14,155 nucleotides of DNA. It comes from CAYQTE01 sp964420285 (GTDB taxonomy: Bacteria > Planctomycetota > Phycisphaerae > Tepidisphaerales > Tepidisphaeraceae). Location of the stretch: positions 1-14,155 of the forward strand of contig CAYQTE010000095.1 of assembly GCA_964420285.1 (NCBI GenBank), written 5' to 3'. Position 1 is the stretch's first letter. Each line of letters begins with the position of its first letter. Positions 1-6,770 of this stretch are shown here, piece after piece. The position numbers were made by a program, and so were the translations under genes. Below the pieces are notes generated by a model, which did not search any database, had not been told where the DNA came from, and saw only the letters and a program-made list of their open reading frames with translations.

Positions 1-77
1 ACGTAATGTCTCTTGACCATCCCTGTATGTGGGCTCAAGTCAAAGTCCGGCGCTGAAGCCGCGTAGGCGTTCTTCAT
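1..77 (-). CDS. N-terminal fragment of an unidentified gene leaving the left edge (possibly DUF2264-like)
   Basis: An ATG at 77-75 opens a frame that reads to the left edge without a stop, giving 25 complete codons (begins MKNAYAASAPDFDLSPHTGM). The start is supported by a purine-rich Shine-Dalgarno stretch at 93-83, five bases upstream. No signal peptide is visible, so the product is probably cytoplasmic. It lies downstream of the GH2 gene in the same direction, 191 bases away, so it could be part of the same transcript. The 'LSPHTG' segment resembles the 'LSPYTG' N-terminus I recall from DUF2264 proteins, which often occur in polysaccharide-degradation clusters. With only 25 residues that identification is a guess; that a gene starts here is better supported than what it encodes. 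Confidence 0.5.
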   Translation of the reverse strand, partial: MKNAYAASAPDFDLSPHTGMVKRHY

Positions 78-82
78 GAGTG

Positions 83-93
83 CCCCTTTCCTT
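83..93 (-). promoter_or_regulatory. Strong ribosome binding site for the left-edge gene
   Basis: On the minus strand the sequence is AAGGAAAGGGG followed by CACTC and then ATG at 77-75. The G-rich core ends five bases from the start codon, which is optimal spacing. This is the main reason for calling a gene start from so short a fragment. Confidence 0.5.
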
Positions 94-268
94 GCGATCG
101 GATTTTCAGCACAACGCAGAACAGGTTGGCGGCAACCCAACAGAGTTTCGCGCCAGTGCGTTGTTGTGCCGCCTTGAGAATCTCAGTCGCAGCTCCATGC
201 GCGATAGACGACGCTGCGGTCCCAGCCTGCCTTACAGCCGCCAGACCAGGAAGCAATTCCGGCCGGAC

Positions 269-3133
269 TCAACGCGGTCCCGGCCCATCGCCCGTCGGCT
301 CGATCACGTCACCCGGATTTGCCCCGGGCACCGTGCTCACCGTCGGCATCGCCGGCGCCTTGTATCCCGCCGGGCGCGTCGACGGCCACAGCGCATTCGC
401 CTGCTCCGGCGTCAACGTGATCTTGGGGGCAAACTTGTCGCCGGCCGCATAATCCATCAGCGACTGCCGCAACTGCCGCGCCACCGAGCTTTGCGCATTC
501 GGCTGCAGGTTGATCGCACTCACCAGCAGCTTCCCCTTGCCGACGTTGCACTCAAACACAACGCCCAGCTTGTATCCGCGGTTCCAGTCGTCGATCGCCT
601 GCACCGTCGGGATCAACTGGTACGGCACGCTTTCCAGGTTGATCGCCCGCACGTTGCCGATGATGTCCGTCCACTGCCAGTCGCAAAAGCCCTCGGTCGG
701 AAATTCCGCCAGCGCCGGACTCTTGGCGTCCACCAGCAACCCCAGAAAGCCAACGGCCGACAGGCCCCCGGCGCCGGTGTTGTTCATCACGCGATTCCAG
801 AAAATCGGCCGCGTGGCCAACGGCGGACATGTGGCATCCAGCATCGCTGCCGGCGGCGTGAAGAAGACCTTGCCGCCCTCGGCCAGTTTGGCCTGCGCCG
901 CATTCCAGTCGGTCGTCACCAGCACGTCGCCGGCCGCCGTTAACGGCAATTGGGCGGGATAAAGCCAGAAGTTCCAGTCGTTCTCAATGACCTTCTGCGA
1001 CGGCGTCGCGGCCGTCACGCCGACCACCAGCCGGTATTCAGCAGGTGCGGCCAGCTTCGTGAGATCCGCCGTCACCTGGCCCAGGGGAATCGACTTGCCG
1101 ATCGGCAGGTCGCGCATCGCCAATTTGCCTTGCGCCTGCACGTTGCCGGAAAGATCCACGATCTTCCAGTACGGCAACGCTCCGGCAATCGGCCCCTCGG
1201 AATAGTTGGCCAGTTCCACCGGAATCGCAAACGGATCGGTCGTCCGATAGACGTAATTCCGCATCCGCGCCAGCGGCACGACCGGGGCGCAGAACCGGTG
1301 GAATTCCTCGCCCGTCACAAACCCCTTGGATTCCCAGAACGTATCGAGCATCCCAACCAGCGCGCCGCCCTGTCCCAGGTAGTCATGCAGGTCCAGCAGC
1401 ACCAGCCCGGACATGCCCGGCGTGCGGAGGTTGGCCTCAATCTCCTGCTTGTAGCAGGCCAGCGAGAACTTCCCGGAAGCCCACGCCAACTGCTTGTTCT
1501 GAATCAGCACGCCATGCTCGGCGGCGAAGTCGCGCCAGATTTCATAGTTCCCCGGCTGCAGATAGCCCGTGAACTTCTTTATCACGTCAAAATCGGGATA
1601 GACGCACCATTGGCCGACCTCGTGTCCCAGCACCGGCACGTTCCCCGGGATATTGCCATAGTCATTGCCGAACCATCCGCCGGGACCGCGCGAGACGGAG
1701 GTCGTGTAGCTGTACGCCGGGCTTTGCCCGGTGCGGCCGGTGCCCCCACAGTACAGTCGGCGCGGATCGCGTTCCACCCACTTTGTGGCCCACGGCGGGA
1801 GCAGTCCCGCGTAGTTACCGGCCGGCTCATTGCTGGGGGAGAGCATGATGTACGAGGGGTGATTGCCATAGGCCCGCTCCATGCGGGCGGTTTCGGTGTC
1901 GAGCATCTGGACCATCGCGGGCGTGAAGCTGTTCCACATGCCCGCCTCGGGCTGAATGTAGAACCCCAATTCGTCCGCCGCCTCAAACGCCGCATCAGGC
2001 GGACACCACGAGTGAAATCGGAATCCGTTAAGCCCGTAATCCTTGCAGGTTTGGATGATCTTCTTCCACGAGGCCACATCCATCGCCGGATACCCGGTGA
2101 GCGGAAAGTCGCCGCCGGAATGCGTGAACCGCAGATTGATTTCCTTGCCGTTGAAAAGCAGTTGTTTGCCGCTGTGGGAGATTTCGCGCAGGCCAAACGA
2201 AACTTCGCGCGAATCGGTGGCGCCATCGCCCTTCAGCACCACCGTCAGATGTTGCAGCACCGGATGAAACTCATCCCACGTTTGGGCATTGGGCAGCGGC
2301 ACCTCAATCTGCACATCGGCGCCGTTCTCAGTCCAGTTGGCCGCAGCGCTGACACCGCCGGCCGAAACGGTGCCCGAGCCCGCCTTCCCGGAAATGTTGC
2401 CCAGGTGAACCTTGATCGTGGCGGACTTCTTTTCCACGCTGGGGAAGACCTGCACATCATCGATGTACACCGGCGAAGATGCCGCCAGTTCGATCCTCCC
2501 CGCGATTCCATTCCACGCCCCGCCCAGCGCATCGGAAACGCCGTGGCCGTCCGGCCGGTAGCCCGGCACGACCGTCATGCGGTTGTCGACTCGGATAGAG
2601 AGGGTGTGTTTCCCCGGCGTCAGCGTACCGGCTTCAAATTCATGTGGCGCGACTATGCTGTTTTGGGTGCCGATCTGCTTGTCATCGATCCATGCGGTGG
2701 TGCCCCAGTGGGCGCGTTCGAGGGTGAGGTGCAGATGCTGATTCGCCCAGCCCGCGGGGATGTCGATATCGCGCTGATACCATGCCACTCCCAGATAATG
2801 CTTGGGTGGCTGCGACAAGTAAGGCATCTTCACATTGCCGGGCTTGGTGTACGGCGCATACTGGGGCAGGTTGAACCACTTCATGTCCCGCGGCAACGCC
2901 GCCACCCAGGGCGTGTCCACCGAAATATCATCGCCATACCCCTGGGCCTGCAGAATCCCCGGCAGTTTGATCTTGTCCGCCAGCGCCGTGGAAAACCATG
3001 AATTCTTCACGCCCGCATCGTCGCGGTCCATGGCAAAACGCCAGTCACCTGCGAGGTTGATCGGAGTCGCCTGGGCAAAGGCGGACGAAGCCAGAGCCGC
3101 AAGGAAGAGCAACGGAAGGCAGTTGCGAGTCAT
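269..3133 (-). CDS. Secreted glycoside hydrolase family 2 protein (beta-galactosidase/beta-glucuronidase-like)
   Basis: The product is 954 residues. The ATG at 3133 is chosen because GAGGA (3143-3139) lies five bases upstream and it places a clean signal peptide at the N-terminus (MTRNCLPLLFLAALASSAFA, cleavage near residue 20); an upstream start at 3178 would bury this. Domains in order: jelly-roll sugar-binding domain (about 25-215), Ig-like domain (about 220-315), TIM barrel (about 320-620). The acid/base is the Asn435-Glu436 pair in 'SPSNEP', and the likely nucleophile is Glu505 in 'GHEVGQW'; both fit GH2. Residues about 630-900 form a C-terminal module ('DVLVTTDW', 'GKGKLLVSAINL') resembling the GATase-like modules of other GH2 proteins, followed by a Pro/Gly-rich tail. 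At 954 residues it is long because of this extension. It probably removes terminal sugars from plant-type polysaccharide; the linkage cannot be read from sequence. It is divergent from the PL4 gene, which suggests shared control. Confidence 0.88.
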   Translation of the reverse strand: MTRNCLPLLFLAALASSAFAQATPINLAGDWRFAMDRDDAGVKNSWFSTALADKIKLPGILQAQGYGDDISVDTPWVAALPRDMKWFNLPQYAPYTKPGNVKMPYLSQPPKHYLGVAWYQRDIDIPAGWANQHLHLTLERAHWGTTAWIDDKQIGTQNSIVAPHEFEAGTLTPGKHTLSIRVDNRMTVVPGYRPDGHGVSDALGGAWNGIAGRIELAASSPVYIDDVQVFPSVEKKSATIKVHLGNISGKAGSGTVSAGGVSAAANWTENGADVQIEVPLPNAQTWDEFHPVLQHLTVVLKGDGATDSREVSFGLREISHSGKQLLFNGKEINLRFTHSGGDFPLTGYPAMDVASWKKIIQTCKDYGLNGFRFHSWCPPDAAFEAADELGFYIQPEAGMWNSFTPAMVQMLDTETARMERAYGNHPSYIMLSPSNEPAGNYAGLLPPWATKWVERDPRRLYCGGTGRTGQSPAYSYTTSVSRGPGGWFGNDYGNIPGNVPVLGHEVGQWCVYPDFDVIKKFTGYLQPGNYEIWRDFAAEHGVLIQNKQLAWASGKFSLACYKQEIEANLRTPGMSGLVLLDLHDYLGQGGALVGMLDTFWESKGFVTGEEFHRFCAPVVPLARMRNYVYRTTDPFAIPVELANYSEGPIAGALPYWKIVDLSGNVQAQGKLAMRDLPIGKSIPLGQVTADLTKLAAPAEYRLVVGVTAATPSQKVIENDWNFWLYPAQLPLTAAGDVLVTTDWNAAQAKLAEGGKVFFTPPAAMLDATCPPLATRPIFWNRVMNNTGAGGLSAVGFLGLLVDAKSPALAEFPTEGFCDWQWTDIIGNVRAINLESVPYQLIPTVQAIDDWNRGYKLGVVFECNVGKGKLLVSAINLQPNAQSSVARQLRQSLMDYAAGDKFAPKITLTPEQANALWPSTRPAGYKAPAMPTVSTVPGANPGDVIEPTGDGPGPR

Positions 3134-3207
3134 GGTAATCCTCATGGAACGAACGTCTCGTGGATCAACGCGCCGCATTGACGAAGATCGCTTGAATGAA
3201 ACTCGTT

Positions 3208-3219
3208 TTTGAATTCAAA
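3208..3219. promoter_or_regulatory. 12-bp perfect palindrome, candidate operator near the GH2 promoter
   Basis: TTTGAATTCAAA is a perfect 12-bp inverted repeat, 75 bases upstream of the GH2 start codon, in a locally AT-rich patch of otherwise GC-rich DNA. The position and symmetry suit a dimeric regulator of the divergent GH2/PL4 pair. No copy was found upstream of the other genes by eye, and no regulator gene is present in the window, so function is inferred. Confidence 0.25.
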
Positions 3220-3537
3220 GCCACCAAGCTTCATGAACCGGGTTTCTGGTCGTCATCTCAATCGCCGTCGCGCGATTATATGGAATGTCGCCAGGAAAAG
3301 GTACGCAAATGACACATCGGGCGCCACGCCACCAGGAGGCCCGGAACCGTGCGCCGCCCCCCACCGGCGACCCAAGTGCCGCCGGGCGCCAGGAGGTGAT
3401 GCAACCGCGGCCAAAATTTCTCCCGAACGATTTTTTTCGGGGGTTTGAGGCATTCGGGCGTGTGGCTCGCAAAATGACCGGAAGGTTTCGGCGCAGGTCT
3501 TTTTCGACAGATTTGCGAGGCGTCTACCGCGTTCGAG

Positions 3538-3573
3538 CCGGGCGTGGCGAGGGCTCTTTCGCCCGGAGGGCGA
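3538..3573 (+). promoter_or_regulatory. Overlapping, mutually exclusive GC-rich hairpins upstream of the PL4 gene
   Basis: TCGCCC (3559-3564) pairs with GGGCGA (3568-3573) across a three-base loop and is followed by TTT. The same GCCC can instead pair with GGGC (3551-3554), and CGCCCGG (3560-3566) can pair with CCGGGCG (3538-3544). The alternatives exclude one another, as in attenuator-type leaders. Chance pairing is easy in DNA this GC-rich, and the region would only matter if transcription starts upstream of it. Confidence 0.2.
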
Positions 3574-3670
3574 TTTCGTGCGAGTCCTTCGAATCGACAA
3601 TCGCAGCGACGCAAGCCGGAACTGCCCGGCGCGGGTGATGGCGGCAAACTCGCTGCTCGCCGCGCAATCC

Positions 3671-3699
3671 TTGCGATTCGTGCCCTTGCACCTGACAAT
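3671..3699 (+). promoter_or_regulatory. Weak candidate promoter of the PL4 gene
   Basis: TTGCGA (3671-3676) and GACAAT (3694-3699) are 17 bases apart, each matching four of six sigma-70 consensus positions. This would give an untranslated leader of roughly 75 bases before the GTG at 3781. The match is modest and rests on consensus alone. Confidence 0.2.
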
Positions 3700-3770
3700 A
3701 CGCCAGCGATGCGGATGATCAGAACCCCAGGTGGAATTGGTTTCCGCCGCGGGACGTGGACCTTTCTTTT

Positions 3771-3774
3771 GGAG
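3771..3774 (+). promoter_or_regulatory. Ribosome binding site that fixes the GTG start of the PL4 gene
   Basis: GGAG lies six bases before the GTG at 3781, and the protein read from that GTG begins directly with a signal peptide. The two together outweigh the longer frame that opens at 3544. Confidence 0.65.
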
Positions 3775-3780
3775 ACGGCC

Positions 3781-5706
3781 GTGAAATCACTGCCTTATTG
3801 CTTCGCCCTTCTCATTGCCTGGCTGCTTGCACCAATCGCCGGGGTGTGCCACGGTGCCGTTGGCGATGCCTCCATCACCATCAACGGCCAGAGCGCCAAA
3901 GTCGGCGACTACAAGCCGGCCGACATTGACGCACTGGTGATCTCCAGCGGAAACGTCCAGATCACTTTCGCCAAAGACCCGTCGCGGGCGAACCTGCCGA
4001 ACCCGCGCGGGGGCGGGGGCGGGGCTGGTCGCGATCCGGCCAAGGATTTTTCGGCCACATCGGTCATCGTGAACGGCAGGGAAATCGGCCACAACATTCA
4101 CGGCGTGGAACCGCGCGACGTGAACGCACGCCGCAGCTTCTATCTCGACTCCTACACGGGCACGGACCTCCTGTGCGACACCGTCAAAGTCGTCAAGAAC
4201 ACCCCCGAAATGGCCCATTTTGCCGTCTGCAATGCCCCGACCGCCAACCCGCACCTCGAGCACCACTTTGTCGTGCTCAAGGGTGAAAACGGCATTCATC
4301 CGTACGTGATCATCAGCGGAAATCAGAACGGCGAAATGCGAACCATGTACAAGTTCGACATGAGCATCGTCGACCATGCCTGGACCAACGAACGCACCGG
4401 CATACAAACCAGTTACGAGGACCTCCAGAAGATCTCCGCCAGCGGCAATCTCGGCGATGAAACCTGGCGACACCCGGACGGCTCGCCCTTTCCCGACGGC
4501 ACCACCGTTTACACCAAGTACAATTATGTCTCGTTCCTCTACCAGACCCCCATGTGGGGCCATTATGGACATGGCGTCGGTGCCTGGTTCATTCCCACAA
4601 GCCCTGAGTCTTATGCCAGCGGGCCGCTTCGACAGGACCTCGATGTTCACCAGGATGCCCTCATCCTCAATTACCTCGGCGGCGGCCACCTCGGCAGCGG
4701 CGGCACGGCGGCGGGTACGGGCGGAAAGCCGAAGATTCATGGCCCCTGGTACCTGTATTTCAATACGGCCGATACCAGCGATGCGCTGATCGCCGATGCC
4801 CTGAAAACATCCGCCGCGGAAAAGGCGAAATGGCCCTATATGTGGGTCGATGAACCGACCTATCCCCTCAATCGCTCGACCGTCACGGGACAGATCAAAA
4901 TATCCCATGACCGCCCGGCGGCCAACGCGTGGGTCACGCTCGGCGGTGCCGGCGGTGGCGCAGGCGCAGGCGGACGCGGTGGCCGTGGCGGCGGTCGTGG
5001 CGGGGCCGGTGCCAGCGAAGCCGATCGCGCCAGCAGCCTGCTCGGCCAGGCCGGCGATTACATCTTCTTCGTTCACGCCGACGATAAGGGCCACTTCTCA
5101 TTTCCGGGGGTTCGTCCCGGCACCTACACCCTTTATGTGTGGCAGGATCAGGGTCCCATCTGCCAGTCGCTGGCCGTCGACAACATCACTATCAAGGGCG
5201 ACAAAACCCAGGACCTGGGCGATATCCCGTGGGATCCCCCCTATCATCCGAACCTCCTGTTCCAAATCGGCAAGCCAGACCGCATGGCCGGCGAATATAA
5301 GCTCGGCAACGGTCCGCGCGCCTATGACCTTCTCGGGCAGGTCCCCAAAACCGTCAATTTCACCATCGGTACCAGCAAGGAAGACCAAGACTGGTATTTC
5401 GCGCAAAACGGCGGCACTTGGACGGTCCACTTCGACGTGAAGACACCCCCAACCGGCAACTGCTATCTGACCGTCCCCTTTGCCGGTGGAGGCGGCAGCG
5501 TCGCACTGGCTGTCAACGGCAAGGCGATTGGCAACCTCACCAAGAGTGACGACCAAACCCTCCGCAGACAGGCCAACCGGGCCGGCGTTTATATGCGCCC
5601 GCCCCCAGTTACCTTCCCCGCCAGCGATCTGCAGGCCGGCGCCAACACCCTCACGCTCCAGGGAAGTGGAATTATGTACGACACGGTGGTGCTGGAAGCA
5701 GATTGA
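3781..5706 (+). CDS. Secreted polysaccharide lyase family 4-type rhamnogalacturonan lyase
   Basis: The product is 641 residues with a GTG start. A signal peptide covers residues 1-25 (charged MKS, then a hydrophobic core, ending near 'CHGA'). The layout fits three-domain PL4 enzymes: catalytic beta-sandwich (about 28-330), FnIII-like domain (about 365-455), and C-terminal CBM-like jelly roll (about 480-641). PL4-like motifs include 'YTKYNY' with Lys246, 'GPLRQDLDVH' with His290, 'GPWYLYFN' (321-328) and 'YTLYVWQDQG' (449-458). Lys246 and His290 are candidates for the catalytic Lys/His pair known in fungal rhamnogalacturonan lyase; this is by motif position, not alignment. Such enzymes cleave the rhamnose-galacturonate backbone of rhamnogalacturonan I by beta-elimination. 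Unusual features are Gly-rich insertions at 77-83 and 388-410. It is divergent from GH2 and convergent with the cupin gene. Substrate variation within PL4-like planctomycete proteins is possible. Confidence 0.78.
   Translation: MKSLPYCFALLIAWLLAPIAGVCHGAVGDASITINGQSAKVGDYKPADIDALVISSGNVQITFAKDPSRANLPNPRGGGGGAGRDPAKDFSATSVIVNGREIGHNIHGVEPRDVNARRSFYLDSYTGTDLLCDTVKVVKNTPEMAHFAVCNAPTANPHLEHHFVVLKGENGIHPYVIISGNQNGEMRTMYKFDMSIVDHAWTNERTGIQTSYEDLQKISASGNLGDETWRHPDGSPFPDGTTVYTKYNYVSFLYQTPMWGHYGHGVGAWFIPTSPESYASGPLRQDLDVHQDALILNYLGGGHLGSGGTAAGTGGKPKIHGPWYLYFNTADTSDALIADALKTSAAEKAKWPYMWVDEPTYPLNRSTVTGQIKISHDRPAANAWVTLGGAGGGAGAGGRGGRGGGRGGAGASEADRASSLLGQAGDYIFFVHADDKGHFSFPGVRPGTYTLYVWQDQGPICQSLAVDNITIKGDKTQDLGDIPWDPPYHPNLLFQIGKPDRMAGEYKLGNGPRAYDLLGQVPKTVNFTIGTSKEDQDWYFAQNGGTWTVHFDVKTPPTGNCYLTVPFAGGGGSVALAVNGKAIGNLTKSDDQTLRRQANRAGVYMRPPPVTFPASDLQAGANTLTLQGSGIMYDTVVLEAD
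4942..5010 (+). repeat. Gly/Arg-rich low-complexity insertion within the PL4 protein
   Basis: Codons 388-410 encode almost only Gly, Arg and Ala, with RGG-like units (GRGGRGGGRGG) built from imperfect GGC/GGT/CGC triplet repetition. The stretch falls inside the FnIII-like domain, between the strands 'ANAWVTLGG' and 'AGDYIFFVHADD', so it is probably a surface loop. A smaller Gly tract (4009-4029) interrupts the catalytic domain. Confidence 0.7.
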
Positions 5707-5864
5707 GCCAGTGCAATGAGCTGGTGGTTCGCTCCATCTGGATCTGCGGGCGTAGCCGCCGGAAGTTCGATTTTCGCATTGGCCGTTTGGAAGTGCCAGT
5801 CGATCTTCTTACTTCGGTTGTTCCGGTCCGCATTCCGGCTCGGCGAATCGCGATAACGGCGTCG
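5707..5864. other. Short convergent spacer between the PL4 and cupin genes
   Basis: Two transcripts meet in these 158 bases. I see no classical terminator (stable GC stem followed by a T run) on either strand; the only pairing is a short GCGG/CCGC stem near 5748-5761. Termination may be Rho-dependent or the transcripts may overlap. Confidence 0.4.
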
Positions 5865-6770
5865 TCACATCCCTGCCGATTTCGGGGTCTTGGCGGATAT
5901 GACTTTGATCACCTGATAGGACGCCGGCGTGTCGCCGATATTCTTGAATGTCCGCTTGTCATTGGGGGCGCAATAGAAGAAGGAATCCTCCTTCAGCCGG
6001 CAGGTGACGCCGTTGACGGTGGCCGCAAGCTGGCCGGTTTTGAGGATAAAGAGTTCGTCGCCGGCATCGACCATGTCTGACTTGGTGCTTTGGCCGGCCT
6101 TGAGCGTGGTGATATGGCATTCCAGCGTTTGAAAAGTCAGCGTCGGAGAATTCACGACGCTTACCGTCGAGCCGGTGGGTGTCGGCGTTGCGGGAAGCGA
6201 GTTGCAATCGATGACCGACGAGGGCAGTTTGCCGGCGACGGCCTGTTCGGCGGCTGGCTTGTCGGGGACGGTGTGAACCAGGTCCGTGTAGAAGTTGATG
6301 ACGTAGTAGGTGGCGTTCGTGTCGCCGACATTCTGCAGGTTGTGGGGATCGTTGGATGCGTAGAAGATCAGGCAGCCGGGGCCGGCGCGCTGCTTCTTGC
6401 CGTTGATCGAGACCTCGACCTGGCCCTCCTTGACGAGGATCATCTCCTCCCAGGGGTGGTGATGGACGGGGTGCGAGAACATCTGCGGCCGCAGGGTCGT
6501 GATGTGCATTTCGAATTTCTCGAGAGTGGGCGTGGGATTGTCCCACACCGCGCGGGACTGGCCGATCACGGTGGCGCGGACGGTGAGCGAATCCCACTGG
6601 ACAAACGTCGTATGCAGGATGGCGGAGTCGCCTGGCGGCGAATACTTGATTGCGATCGCTTCCTGCGTGGTCGGCAACGTCTGACCGAAGGCCGTCGCGG
6701 CCGCTCCGGTGAGAATCAGGACCATTATCCGGCACATCGTGACGCTTCGGATGGATTTGATGGGGATCAT
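5865..6770 (-). CDS. Exported bicupin protein with one intact and one degenerate metal site
   Basis: The product is 301 residues. A signal peptide is likely (hydrophobic 'IMVLILTGAAATAFG' at 15-29). Two cupin domains follow. The first (about 82-160) has a good metal-site pattern: His103-His104-His105-Pro-Trp-Glu108-Glu109, then 'PGCLIFYASNDPHNLQN' with His143. The second (about 211-290) repeats the framework ('ECHITTLKAG', 'DELFILKTGQ', 'FFYCAPNDKRTFKNIGD') but has Lys, Ser, Asp and Arg where the histidines should be, so it probably binds no metal. The ATG at 6770 overlaps the transporter stop by four bases, and GAGGG at 6782-6778 provides a Shine-Dalgarno site inside that gene. It is last in the four-gene unit. 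Cupins include isomerases, dioxygenases, lyases and sugar-binding proteins; the family alone does not give a reaction. A role in handling sugar acids outside the cytoplasm is inferred from context. Confidence 0.82.
   Translation of the reverse strand: MIPIKSIRSVTMCRIMVLILTGAAATAFGQTLPTTQEAIAIKYSPPGDSAILHTTFVQWDSLTVRATVIGQSRAVWDNPTPTLEKFEMHITTLRPQMFSHPVHHHPWEEMILVKEGQVEVSINGKKQRAGPGCLIFYASNDPHNLQNVGDTNATYYVINFYTDLVHTVPDKPAAEQAVAGKLPSSVIDCNSLPATPTPTGSTVSVVNSPTLTFQTLECHITTLKAGQSTKSDMVDAGDELFILKTGQLAATVNGVTCRLKEDSFFYCAPNDKRTFKNIGDTPASYQVIKVISAKTPKSAGM

Larger units (their letters stand above)
3134..3780. other. Long divergent intergenic region between the GH2 and PL4 genes
   Basis: This 647-base stretch separates two oppositely transcribed secreted-enzyme genes. 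Open frames exist in several phases, but none has a convincing start, recognisable motif or protein-like composition; all look like GC-rich chance frames. It must hold both promoters. Visible elements are a 12-bp palindrome (3208-3219), an 8-bp inverted repeat CTCGCAAA/TTTGCGAG (3466-3473 and 3512-3519), a CCCGAA/TTCGGG hairpin around a T-rich loop (3422-3441), and overlapping GC-rich hairpins (3538-3573). The frame of the PL4 gene extends upstream to 3544, but that part is Arg/Pro-rich and is probably not translated. Confidence 0.6.

Noticed and set aside
74..256. 60-codon minus-strand frame starting with TTG just after the GH2 stop and ending in an ATGA overlap with the left-edge gene
   Set aside because: The start has no usable ribosome binding site and the peptide has no recognisable pattern; the overlap with the next start is suggestive, but one in-frame TGA is easily met by chance.
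950..3001. Long plus-strand frame (683 codons) opposite the GH2 gene
   Set aside because: It is antisense to a gene with clear GH2 motifs, and its product is His/Arg/Pro-rich, typical of a shadow frame in GC-rich DNA.
3276..3698. Overlapping minus and plus frames within the GH2/PL4 intergenic region
   Set aside because: Arg/Pro/Ser-rich, no ribosome binding site, several phases open at once, no motif.
3787..5094. Minus-strand frame of 435 codons opposite the PL4 gene
   Set aside because: The Ala/Gly/Val/Asp-rich composition without motifs is the expected mirror of the lyase codons; the lyase has a signal peptide and domain motifs.
5707..5864. Rho-independent terminator between the convergent genes
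   Set aside because: Only very short stems and no T run on either strand.
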